Program-made: the position numbers and the translations under genes
NCBI GenBank assembly: GCA_902362595.1
Contig: CABIXF010000039.1
Coordinates: forward strand, 1 to 36,643
Direction of reading: 5' to 3'
Source: Bacteroidaceae bacterium
Lineage (GTDB): Bacteria > Bacteroidota > Bacteroidia > Bacteroidales > Bacteroidaceae
DNA length: 36,643 nucleotides
Part shown: positions 1 through 7,183 of the stretch, piece after piece
Layout of the letters: each line of letters starts with the position of its first letter
How positions within the stretch are numbered: position 1 is the first letter of the stretch
Notes under the pieces: generated by a model
The model's input: only the letters and a program-made list of their open reading frames with translations
Database searches by the model: none
Told to the model about the DNA's origin: nothing

Positions 1-68
1 ACAAATCGAATTTCAAAAATGTCAAAGACCGATATGGTTCAAGTGAACCGAATTTATTTAACTTTTAA

Positions 69-200
69 CCTTGTCCATTTTTAGTGGACAGTAGTGATCC
101 GAAATATTGGATTAGCATCAAATTCAATGAGGACATGCCCGACAAGGAGATAAAGCGTCTGGTCCGCCAGTCTTATGAGATTGTCCATACACATAACTGA
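69..200 (+). pseudogene. C-terminal remnant of a MmcQ/YjbR-like protein
   Basis: The frame ending at the TGA at 198-200 encodes about 43 residues with the pattern KYWISIKFNED, then PDKEIKRLVRQSYEIV. This resembles the C-terminal end of the small MmcQ/YjbR family, which typically has a W-x-S-hydrophobic strand followed by a P-x-E-x2-x-hydrophobic helix and SYxLV. The same frame has a stop at 66-68 and the upstream bases do not resemble the rest of the family. The gene therefore looks frameshifted, truncated or rearranged, not merely cut by the window edge. No start codon is visible for it. The family assignment rests on a short stretch and is moderate at best. Confidence 0.4.
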
Positions 201-308
201 CTTTTCACACAACCTCTCCTTTGTACAAGAATTCTATCTTAAAGGTATTTTCGAAAACGCCTCAATGAATTGCATCTACTGACGAAGCATTTTCTATGTT
301 TCTCTGCC

Positions 309-374
309 CGAAACCGTACGTTTCTCACACGGGAAACATACGGTTCCGGAAGCAGAAACATACGTTTCCCGCGT
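309..374. repeat. Tandem array of three 22-bp palindromic units
   Basis: Three back-to-back units (309-330, 331-352, 353-374) each carry an imperfect palindrome of the form GAAACATACGTTTC: 5-base arms GAAAC and GTTTC around a 4-base centre. The TACG element recurs at 317, 339 and 361, exactly 22 bases apart. The flanks at 320-337 and 364-381 can also pair with each other over 18 bases with few mismatches. The array sits between the YjbR-like remnant and the 3' end of the double GNAT gene. Apart from it I see nothing in the 256 gene-free bases 201-456. A second array of the same design but different sequence lies at 36455-36542. Confidence 0.75.
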
Positions 375-456
375 GAGAGACATAAAAAATTCAAGCATAC
401 TTTCTCATTGGTGCCAGTGCGTTTTCAAATCCACACAAGAAGAAAAAATATGGACA

Positions 457-1509
457 TCAGAGAATGCACTTGCGCATCACAAAATTCGTCAGCATCAATT
501 TATTGGCTCTGCACTTCTGAGATTTAACCACCTTATACCCCTTTCGTTCAAAAAACGGTCGAGCGGTCAGACTTACTTCCGATGTTATTTCAGTGACTCC
601 ATACGCAACGGCCATCTTTTCCACTTCTTCAAGCAACTGAGTAGCAACTCCTTTTCCCTGCATGTCTTTATGCACAAACATAGAATGCAAATACCCTTTC
701 TTATTCATAGAAGAGAATCCCGCCATTCTGTCTCGTTCATCAAATGCTCCGATATAGCAATTTTGCGACAAAAGATCTTTCCAATGTGCTACATCATCAC
801 CACAAGATGCCCAGTCCATAACCTCTTCATTCGTATAATCTCTCAAATTCACATTGAGTACGGTAGAACGAAACATTTGCTGCATTTCGGATATATCTCC
901 TTCAACAAGCGGACGAATCTTGTATCTCGGTTTTAACCATCTAATCGCTTTACAGGAACCACACCGACAAGTAAAATTCCGACCAATGTTGGAATGTTGT
1001 CCGACTGTGCCCAGCATCCGAGTAAATAGATCTTTCACCATAACAAACTCCTCCTCTGTTTCCTTTATAACCTCAAATCCAAGTTTTAAATACATACGGA
1101 CAGCGTAATTAGCCTTTTGAACAGAAAGAGAGACATAATGATAACCTTTACTTTCAAGCAGGTTCAGCATCTCCTTCATCAACCGACTGCCCAACCCTCG
1201 GTTCCGATATGCTTTATATAAGGAAATGGAAAGCGAAGGGGTATTCTCATCCACATGACCATAATCCTTCATGATACGTGTCCACACTGCCCCAACCACC
1301 TTGCCATCCTGCTCAACTACCAAGCAACAATCATCTTTTTTCTTGCCAAAATCCTCCACATACAGCCTCAACTCGGGCAAATCCACCACATCCCTCGACG
1401 GAGGTTCAACTCCTTCGGGAATAAAAATCGCTTCATAAAGAAAATCCCTCAGCAAATGGATTTCCTCTGGATACAAAGGACGAATCATATAGTCTGCTAC
1501 ACTTTCCAT
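457..1509 (-). CDS. Double-domain GNAT acetyltransferase
   Basis: This 350-residue protein contains two separate GNAT (GCN5-related N-acetyltransferase) domains, which move an acetyl group from acetyl-CoA to an amine. Domain 1 covers about residues 1-160 and has the acetyl-CoA loop YRNRGLGSRLM near residue 105 and the usual Y-LKLGF ending. Domain 2 covers about 195-350, with MQGKGVATQLL near 280 and ARPFFERKGY. The two are joined by a linker with a CRCGSC motif (roughly residues 175-190). Each half resembles a complete stand-alone GNAT, so this is a fusion. Substrates cannot be read from the sequence. It starts four bases after the stop of the upstream GNAT gene, so it is the last gene of a three-gene operon. 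Confidence 0.85.
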   Translation of the reverse strand: MESVADYMIRPLYPEEIHLLRDFLYEAIFIPEGVEPPSRDVVDLPELRLYVEDFGKKKDDCCLVVEQDGKVVGAVWTRIMKDYGHVDENTPSLSISLYKAYRNRGLGSRLMKEMLNLLESKGYHYVSLSVQKANYAVRMYLKLGFEVIKETEEEFVMVKDLFTRMLGTVGQHSNIGRNFTCRCGSCKAIRWLKPRYKIRPLVEGDISEMQQMFRSTVLNVNLRDYTNEEVMDWASCGDDVAHWKDLLSQNCYIGAFDERDRMAGFSSMNKKGYLHSMFVHKDMQGKGVATQLLEEVEKMAVAYGVTEITSEVSLTARPFFERKGYKVVKSQKCRANKLMLTNFVMRKCIL

Positions 1510-1513
1510 GGAA

Positions 1514-2053
1514 TCAATTATTCGTTTTTTCCCAGTCCTTTTTCGTCAACAAAGTAAAATGTTCTATCCGTACATCACCTAATGGAGAAAGTTTGCACTC
1601 TTCTGTATGATGAAACTTAAATCCACATTTATCCATTACTCGACGCGATTTGGTGTTTCCATCATAATAACCACACCACACTCGTCGTATATCCAACTCC
1701 TCAAAGCAACGACTCAGTAGACGATTGACAGCCTCAGGAATCAGACCGTTACCCCAATAAGGAACTCCAATCCAATAACCAATTTCTGCATCCCCTTCCT
1801 GCATGTCGGCACTATGTATACCGTCTCCAAACATAATGCCCACACTGCCAACAGGCTCATTAGTTTCCTTCAACACTACCGCATAAGTTTCCGGAGCCGA
1901 AAGAATATCACGTATCACTTCCCTACTATTTTCTACAGACGTGTGTGGTGGCCAGCCGGCAATCGGTCCTACAGCTGGATCCTTGGCATATTTATAGAGC
2001 GAAGGTGCATCTGCCTCACGCCATGGCCTGAGAATCAATCTTTCTGTTTCCAT
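1514..2053 (-). CDS. RimJ/RimL-type GNAT acetyltransferase
   Basis: The protein has 179 residues, the usual length for the Acetyltransf_3 (RimJ/RimL-like) branch of GNAT enzymes. Typical features are the start METERLILRPW, the strand EIGYWIGVPYWGNGLIPEA with the acetyl-CoA loop, and NTKSRRVMDKCGF near residue 140. Members acetylate protein N-termini, antibiotics or small amines; the substrate here is unknown. Its ATG lies two bases after the stop of the upstream fusion gene, and its own stop is four bases before the next GNAT gene. The three are very probably co-transcribed and translationally coupled. Confidence 0.85.
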   Translation of the reverse strand: METERLILRPWREADAPSLYKYAKDPAVGPIAGWPPHTSVENSREVIRDILSAPETYAVVLKETNEPVGSVGIMFGDGIHSADMQEGDAEIGYWIGVPYWGNGLIPEAVNRLLSRCFEELDIRRVWCGYYDGNTKSRRVMDKCGFKFHHTEECKLSPLGDVRIEHFTLLTKKDWEKTNN

Positions 2054-2055
2054 AA

Positions 2056-3129
2056 TTATGTGTGTTTTTTATACATTACAAGATTAGCCATCATCTTTTT
2101 CAAATTGGCTTCATTTTCCTCATCCGAAATAGAAGGGTCTTTCATAAAACGACTACAAGGTAAATCCGGACATCCCCCACAGTTTTCCCGCTTCTTTTCC
2201 TTGCAGCATTTCCAGATAGGGCATACGGTATCGCCCGTGTATTGAAGCCAGTGTACCTTGCCTTTTATCTTTTTGCATCCTTTACATTCTTTCGGAAATG
2301 ACGGACACTCCACACACCGTGCCCCACACGGGGAAGGATAAAAGAAATCATCTTTCCAGTACCACCATTTGCATTTCTCCCTATCAGGATTTTCCGTATT
2401 AACAGAATATTCCAAAGCCCGATACAGATAAAGCTGACAACGATCTATCGTACACCCACGCAAACGACATTCTTCCTCGTATAAATTCTCCGCATTCTTT
2501 CTTCTCAGCGATTCGACAGAGGTATATCCCATTGCCATCAAATCTTGCTCAGTCTGTGAACCTACGTTGGGGATTTTTCGTAAAGAAGAATTCTCCTGAC
2601 TTATCATCGTTTGCTTCATCAATGCCGCCACCACCTTCAGGGCATTTCTCTTGGCTGCCACAATACTTGGTGTCATTTCGTATTCCAGCATATCCAGACA
2701 GACTTTCAGTTCATTGGCCAGTTCCGGAACAAAGCGGCACATCTTTGCAGCCAATTTTATCATCATCGAACGACTGCTGTCTGCTTCCTTCTTATCGACT
2801 GCATGGATAAGACAAAAATCAAACAAGTCTGTCCGGAAATTCCTATCAGTCACCAAATCCAGCAAAATAGACAGCACAAGCCCCCGGCGTATTTTTAAAT
2901 TGGACGCCATTACCCGGTCTGTAATCTCATCATAAAAAGGAGAGAGATAGAGCCTTTTGTCTTCTCCCGACAAATGAGCGAGTATCCATGCCGCATTGGA
3001 AGCCGACCGTGCCTCTTCTGCATGAAGCATAAGATGACAAACCTTACGGATGCCTTCCTCGTCATCATGCAGCTCACGGGAGAGGGCCATCACCTGCCAT
3101 TTGGAGAGCCTGCTTTGCAATTGTTCCAT
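2056..3129 (-). CDS. Helical-repeat / Cdd1 helix-hairpin-helix / DUF3795 fusion protein
   Basis: This 357-residue protein seems to join three modules. Residues 1 to about 180 are all-helical and resemble HEAT/ARM-like repeats. Residues about 183-245 (LRKIPNVGSQTEQDLMAMGY, then YEEECRLRG and LYLYRALEY) match the Cdd1 'pathogenicity locus' family, a helix-hairpin-helix fold. Residues about 262-345 are Cys-rich (CGARCVECPSF, CKGC, CPIWKCC, CGGCPDLPC) and match DUF3795, whose paired cysteines suggest metal binding. The function is unknown; helix-hairpin-helix folds often contact nucleic acid, but that is inference here. It is the first gene of the operon and has a well-formed promoter at 3157-3188. 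Confidence 0.75.
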   Translation of the reverse strand: MEQLQSRLSKWQVMALSRELHDDEEGIRKVCHLMLHAEEARSASNAAWILAHLSGEDKRLYLSPFYDEITDRVMASNLKIRRGLVLSILLDLVTDRNFRTDLFDFCLIHAVDKKEADSSRSMMIKLAAKMCRFVPELANELKVCLDMLEYEMTPSIVAAKRNALKVVAALMKQTMISQENSSLRKIPNVGSQTEQDLMAMGYTSVESLRRKNAENLYEEECRLRGCTIDRCQLYLYRALEYSVNTENPDREKCKWWYWKDDFFYPSPCGARCVECPSFPKECKGCKKIKGKVHWLQYTGDTVCPIWKCCKEKKRENCGGCPDLPCSRFMKDPSISDEENEANLKKMMANLVMYKKHT

Positions 3130-3156
3130 TTCTTTTTCGTGTTTTTCTTATTACGG

Positions 3157-3188
3157 CAAAGCTAAAAAATAAGCATCAGAATAACAAA
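3157..3188 (-). promoter_or_regulatory. Bacteroidetes-type promoter for the 3129-457 operon
   Basis: Read on the minus strand there is TTTG (3188-3185), a 20-base gap and TAGCTTTG (3164-3157). This is an exact match to the Bacteroidetes consensus TTTG-N19-21-TAnnTTTG. Transcription would begin near 3150, about 20 bases upstream of the ATG at 3129. Confidence 0.75.
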
Positions 3189-3233
3189 TGAAAGATTTCC
3201 CCAAATTCCTAAACTCATTTTTTATTCAAAAAA

Positions 3234-3264
3234 TATGCATTCCCGCAAGTTTTTATTATCTTCG
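3234..3264 (+). promoter_or_regulatory. Probable promoter of the TPR/HTH gene
   Basis: TATCTTCG at 3257-3264 differs by one base from TAnnTTTG, and TATG at 3234-3237 is a one-mismatch -33 element with a 19-base gap. The predicted start near 3270 leaves a leader of about 25 bases before the ATG at 3295. Confidence 0.5.
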
Positions 3265-3294
3265 CCACCCAAAACTAACTAACCTGACTAACCT

Positions 3295-4677
3295 ATGTCT
3301 ATTTTCTCACATTACATAAACCGACTTATACGATTTTTGGGAGCATGGATGCTGCCCTTGTGCATGCTTTTCGCATGTACACCCTCCCGACATGAAACAT
3401 CCTCTCCACAAACAGCCGAAACGAATCCTTACACTGACAGTCTGTTGCAGTTCAAGATTTACCTTGAACAAATCCGCATCAGCCGCTTCAAAGCAGATAC
3501 CCTGGAAGAGGCACGCACTTTGGGAGAGGCGGAAAGAATGGCCCGGTTCTTGAACGACTCGGCCTCGTATGCCGATTTGTGGCAGGAAAAGGCATTGTTC
3601 TATTTGCCTAAAAATCCCGAAACCGCAAAGACTTATTTCCGGAAGGCCCTTGCCTACATGTCCTCCGGAACAACTGCTTCCACCGTGCAGAACGAACTGT
3701 ATCTTTCGCGTATTTACCAGCAACAGAAGCAGACGGACAGTGCCTTTCATTATATCAACGAGGCCATCCACAAAAATCTGTCGGAAGCACAGACTCCTGT
3801 CTTACATACGCAAAAAGGATACATCTTTGCCTCGCTTCTGAAAGCTGATTCGGCAACCCATTATATCTTGCCTTCTTTGCAGGGCCTGACCTTGAAACAA
3901 CGTACGGAGGCCTATCGCCGCCTGTTTGAAATGTATGGAAACCTACGAGATGGGAAACGGGAAAACGCCTACATGCGGAAGTACATCCTGTCGCACGACT
4001 CGCTGAGCACGGAACGGAAGGAAATGGTCATCGGAAAAATACAAGACATGCAGGAATACAAGCTGCAACGTGAACGAGCCAACAAGGCCGAAATGGAAAC
4101 GGCTCACCACAAGCTGATTTTCTACCGGATGGCGGTGGCACTGGGACTTGTGATTCTGGTTCTGTTACTATTGCTCCACCGTATCCGTACGCACAAGCAG
4201 AAGCTGGCCGAAGAACTCAAGGAAAGCCTGTGGTTGCGGATGGAAGAGAGTCTGAAACGGAAAGAGGCAGAAGTGGCACTGGCTCACGAGCAGGAACGGC
4301 TGAAGCAACAGGAAATCGACCGGCTGCACAAGAGTGTGGAATATTACCGGCAACTGAATGCCATTACCCTTCCCTCGCTCCTGCGGAAAAAGAACTCACA
4401 GGGAGCGCTTCACCTGACGGAAGATGAATGGGATATCATCCAGCAAAACACGGATACCTGCTTTGACAGGTTCACCATCCGGCTGAAGGAACACTGTCCC
4501 CAGCTCACGGAAGAGGAACTCCGTTTCTGCTGCCTGGTGAAAATGGATCTTCCGCTTTCACTGCTGTCCGAAATCTACCACATTGCCAAGGGAAGTATCT
4601 CGCGCCGGAAAATGCGCCTAAAAGAGAAAATGCGCATCGAAAACTGCAGTTTTGATGAGTTCATTGCGGGATTTTAA
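3295..4677 (+). CDS. Membrane-anchored TPR protein with C-terminal HTH-like region
   Basis: This 460-residue protein begins with a hydrophobic signal ending in a lipobox-like LFAC (Cys28). A helical TPR-like region follows (about 45-260; for example PETAKTYFRKALAYMSSG). A single membrane span lies at about 275-297, then a charged coiled coil, and finally a domain of about 100 residues with helices HLTEDEWDIIQQNTD, LTEEELRFCCLVKMDL and LLSEIYHIAKGSISRRKMRL. The last helix pair looks like a helix-turn-helix of a type common at the C-terminus of Bacteroides TPR regulators. The inferred topology is an outside-facing TPR sensor and a cytoplasmic DNA-binding-like end. No kinase domain is visible. 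It is transcribed divergently from the DUF3795 operon. Confidence 0.75.
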   Translation: MSIFSHYINRLIRFLGAWMLPLCMLFACTPSRHETSSPQTAETNPYTDSLLQFKIYLEQIRISRFKADTLEEARTLGEAERMARFLNDSASYADLWQEKALFYLPKNPETAKTYFRKALAYMSSGTTASTVQNELYLSRIYQQQKQTDSAFHYINEAIHKNLSEAQTPVLHTQKGYIFASLLKADSATHYILPSLQGLTLKQRTEAYRRLFEMYGNLRDGKRENAYMRKYILSHDSLSTERKEMVIGKIQDMQEYKLQRERANKAEMETAHHKLIFYRMAVALGLVILVLLLLLHRIRTHKQKLAEELKESLWLRMEESLKRKEAEVALAHEQERLKQQEIDRLHKSVEYYRQLNAITLPSLLRKKNSQGALHLTEDEWDIIQQNTDTCFDRFTIRLKEHCPQLTEEELRFCCLVKMDLPLSLLSEIYHIAKGSISRRKMRLKEKMRIENCSFDEFIAGF

Positions 4678-4681
4678 AGAC

Positions 4682-4747
4682 GATGTACATCATGTAATCT
4701 ATCAAACATCTATTTATCAGAGATTTACAAACAGGCTGTGTACATCA
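4682..4747. repeat. Repeated TGTACATCA motif
   Basis: TGTACATCA occurs at 4684-4692, inside the perfect palindrome GATGTACATC (4682-4691), and again at 4739-4747, four bases before the TTTG element of the next promoter. It could be an operator for that promoter, but this rests only on repetition and position. Confidence 0.3.
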
Positions 4748-4750
4748 GAT

Positions 4751-4785
4751 TTTGCTGGAAATTAGCGTCATTCACTCTATCTTTG
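4751..4785 (+). promoter_or_regulatory. Promoter upstream of the candidate non-coding RNA
   Basis: TATCTTTG at 4778-4785 is a perfect Bacteroidetes -7 element. TTTG at 4751-4754 is the nearest -33 candidate, with a gap of 23 bases, slightly longer than the usual 19-21. The start would be near 4791. No recognisable plus-strand protein gene follows. Confidence 0.55.
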
Positions 4786-5136
4786 CAACCGTAAATCTAT
4801 TTTAAACGTGCGACTTATGAAAGTATAACCCTAGTTTCTATCCCAAACTCTACAGGTGTATGGACTCCTCACTACTATGAAGAAAATCACAACTTCTCGT
4901 GTGGAGCCTTATCTTCTCAGCTGAAAACTTCCGTGTTACGGAAGAAGAAAGCTTGATAATCTCTCTGGGATACACCTTCTCTAACCTTGACCCTTACTCT
5001 CTGGCATCCGGGAAACGGTTTTCGATGGAAAACGACTTAATCTCGGGAAAAAACGCCCATTTTTTCATTCACTCTCGATCGGGATAGGCTGGCGGTTTTA
5101 AGAACTGGGTCGGATTAACGTCCGGCCCAGTTTTTT
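4786..5136 (+). ncRNA. Candidate structured RNA of unknown family
   Basis: About 345 bases lie between a perfect -7 promoter element and a strong intrinsic terminator, with no convincing protein gene. Local hairpins include CTTCCGT/ACGGAAG (4928-4944, 3-base loop) and GTTTTC/GAAAAC (5018-5033, GATG loop). The only coding hints are a 15-codon frame beginning MKKITTSRVEP at 4877 and a 62-codon GTG-initiated frame at 4899-5087 in another register. Together they could be a frameshifted small protein gene of the MKK-type seen in Bacteroides, which is the main alternative. I find no tmRNA tag, no RNase P core and no SRP loop. The 3' end overlaps the end of dapL, so it would be antisense to that message. 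Confidence 0.4.
5105..5136 (+). terminator. Rho-independent terminator overlapping the dapL stop
   Basis: CTGGGTCGGA and TCCGGCCCAG pair over ten positions (one G-T pair) around a six-base loop and are followed by six T. The dapL stop codon (5115-5117) lies inside the hairpin. The T-run makes this a plus-strand terminator; on the minus strand the following bases are only weakly T-rich. Confidence 0.8.
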
Positions 5137-6350
5137 ATTCTACTCATGGCTTCCTGGCAGTCTTCGCGTTTACCGAAAGCAGTCAGACGCAAAAAGCCTT
5201 CTCCGCTCGGTCCGAAGCCTACGCCTGGAGTACCTACTACATTCACTTCGTGAAGCAACATATCGAAGAAACTCCATGAATCCAAGCCTTCGGGTGCTTT
5301 CACCCAAATATAAGGAGCATTGACACCTCCATAGAGGGTAAATCCGGCACCCTGCAGACCTTCACGCATCAGGCGCGCATTCTCCATATAGTATTCTATG
5401 GTTTCCTTGATTTCTGCCTGTCCTTCGGGAGTGTAGATGGCCTCGGCACCCCGCTGGGTAATGTAGCTGGTTCCGTTGAACTTCGTACACTGGCGACGGT
5501 TCCATAAATGGTTCAGTGCTACCTCTTCGCCAGAGGTGGTCATAGCCTTTACCTCTTCCGGTACCACGGTATAACCGCAACGCACACCCGTAAATCCGGC
5601 TGTCTTCGAGAAACTGCGGAATTCTACGGCACACGAACGGGCTCCTTCAATCTCATAAATAGAATGAGGCACATCGGCTTCGTGAATGTAAGCTTCGTAC
5701 GCTGCATCATATAAAATCAGTGCCTTGTGTTCCAATGCATATTCCACCCACTTCTGCAATTCGGCCTTGGTCAGTGTGGTTCCCGTCGGATTGTTCGGAT
5801 AGCACAGGTAAATCATGTCTACCGGTTCAGTGGGAAGAGACGGCACAAAATGATTCTCTGCCGTACAGGGCAAATAGGTCAAGTTGTTCCACTGGCCATT
5901 GGCCTGCAGGTCACCTGCGCGTCCAGCCATGACATTGCTGTCAATATATACCGGATACACCGGATCGGTCACAGCTACTTTGTTGCCTGTGCCGAGAATA
6001 TCGCCGAAGTTACCCGTATCGCTTTTGGCACCGTCGCTTACAAAGATTTCCGTCGGACGCAATTCGATGCCTCTCGGCTGATAATCATGAGTCAGGATAG
6101 CCTGAATCAGGAAATCATATCCCTGTTCGGGGCCGTATCCATGGAAGGTAGCAGCACTGGCCATTTCATCCACTGCATGGTGCATGGCCTTGATGGCAGC
6201 TGGGGGCAGCGGACGAGTCACGTCGCCAATTCCCAGACGAATCAGTGCGGCCTCCGGATGGGCGGTTTTAAACGCATTTACTTTTTGGGCTACGCTCGAA
6301 AACAGATAATTTCCGGGCAGTTTAATGAAGTTTTCGTTAACTTGTATCAT
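5115..6350 (-). CDS. dapL: LL-diaminopimelate aminotransferase
   Basis: DapL converts tetrahydrodipicolinate to LL-diaminopimelate in one step, with glutamate as amino donor and pyridoxal phosphate as cofactor, bypassing the succinylase or acetylase routes to lysine and peptidoglycan. The 411-residue length is typical. Visible fold-type-I aminotransferase marks are YPNNPTG, the PLP-lysine motif [14 protein letters not shown] (Lys249) and the start [19 protein letters not shown], which is characteristic of DapL. It is the last gene of the gltB-gltD-asnB-dapF-dapL operon, 13 bases after dapF, whose product acts on LL-diaminopimelate next. Its stop lies inside a terminator hairpin. Confidence 0.95.
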   Translation of the reverse strand: MIQVNENFIKLPGNYLFSSVAQKVNAFKTAHPEAALIRLGIGDVTRPLPPAAIKAMHHAVDEMASAATFHGYGPEQGYDFLIQAILTHDYQPRGIELRPTEIFVSDGAKSDTGNFGDILGTGNKVAVTDPVYPVYIDSNVMAGRAGDLQANGQWNNLTYLPCTAENHFVPSLPTEPVDMIYLCYPNNPTGTTLTKAELQKWVEYALEHKALILYDAAYEAYIHEADVPHSIYEIEGARSCAVEFRSFSKTAGFTGVRCGYTVVPEEVKAMTTSGEEVALNHLWNRRQCTKFNGTSYITQRGAEAIYTPEGQAEIKETIEYYMENARLMREGLQGAGFTLYGGVNAPYIWVKAPEGLDSWSFFDMLLHEVNVVGTPGVGFGPSGEGFLRLTAFGKREDCQEAMSRIKNWAGR

Positions 6351-6363
6351 GTGATGTTTTGTC

Positions 6364-7170
6364 TTACTCTTTTAATTCTATTGTTCCATCAAATACTTTG
6401 ACCGCAGGTCCGGTCATATACAAATGATTTCCCTCTCCTTTCCAGTCGACTGTTAATTTGCCTCCGTCCATACAGATGGTGGCATGGTCACCACATCTGC
6501 CGGTGAAAGCCGCCGCTACCGCAGTGGCACAAGCACCTGTGCCGCAGGCTTGTGTGATGCCGGAGCCTCTCTCCCACACCCGCATGCGGATGGTTTCCTT
6601 GTCCAGCACTTGGGCAAATTCCACATTCACCCGGTCGGGGAACAGCGGATGATGCTCAAGCACCGGTCCCACTGCCGGCAAATCCACCTCTTCCATCTTG
6701 TCCACGAAGATGACCAGATGCGGATTTCCCATGGATACGGCAATCCCTTTCTGGTAAGGATATGATTCCCCCAAGTCCACCGGATGAATATCGGCTGGAA
6801 TGCCCATATCTACCCGCACGCTCTCCACTTTTCCTTCATTGACCTGCAGATGCAGTTCCTTGATACCGGAAAGCGTATCCAAAAGGATGTCCGTCTTTGT
6901 AGTCAGTCCGTATTCGTATAAATATTTTCCGATGCAGCGGCTGGCATTCCCGCACATCATGGCTTCCGAACCATCGGCATTGAAAATGCGCATGCTGAAA
7001 TCGGCTTTGTCTGAAGCCCCAATCAGCACAAGTCCGTCACTGCCTATCCCCGTATGGGGACGGCTCCACTCAATTGATTTTTCTTCGGGGTTCGTCAACG
7101 GGTATTTCATCGTATTCACATAGATGTAATCATTACCCAGGCCGTGCATCTTTGTAAATTCTATCTTCAT
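6364..7170 (-). CDS. dapF: Diaminopimelate epimerase
   Basis: DapF epimerises LL-diaminopimelate to the meso form, the cross-linking residue of Gram-negative peptidoglycan and the direct precursor of lysine. The 268-residue length is normal. Both catalytic cysteines are present: Cys73 in MCGNASRC and Cys209 in ACGTGACATA. Substrate-binding motifs HGLGNDY, near the start, and GNPHLVIF are also intact. The gene begins 13 bases after asnB and ends 13 bases before dapL, so the two successive DAP steps are encoded side by side at the tail of a nitrogen operon. Confidence 0.96.
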   Translation of the reverse strand: MKIEFTKMHGLGNDYIYVNTMKYPLTNPEEKSIEWSRPHTGIGSDGLVLIGASDKADFSMRIFNADGSEAMMCGNASRCIGKYLYEYGLTTKTDILLDTLSGIKELHLQVNEGKVESVRVDMGIPADIHPVDLGESYPYQKGIAVSMGNPHLVIFVDKMEEVDLPAVGPVLEHHPLFPDRVNVEFAQVLDKETIRMRVWERGSGITQACGTGACATAVAAAFTGRCGDHATICMDGGKLTVDWKGEGNHLYMTGPAVKVFDGTIELKE

Positions 7171-7183
7171 ATATAATCGCTAC

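Noticed and set aside
4786..5136. tmRNA, RNase P RNA, SRP RNA or 6S RNA
   Set aside because: No tag-peptide frame ending in ALAA, no CCA-type acceptor end, no conserved RNase P or SRP core sequences; length is too great for 6S RNA.
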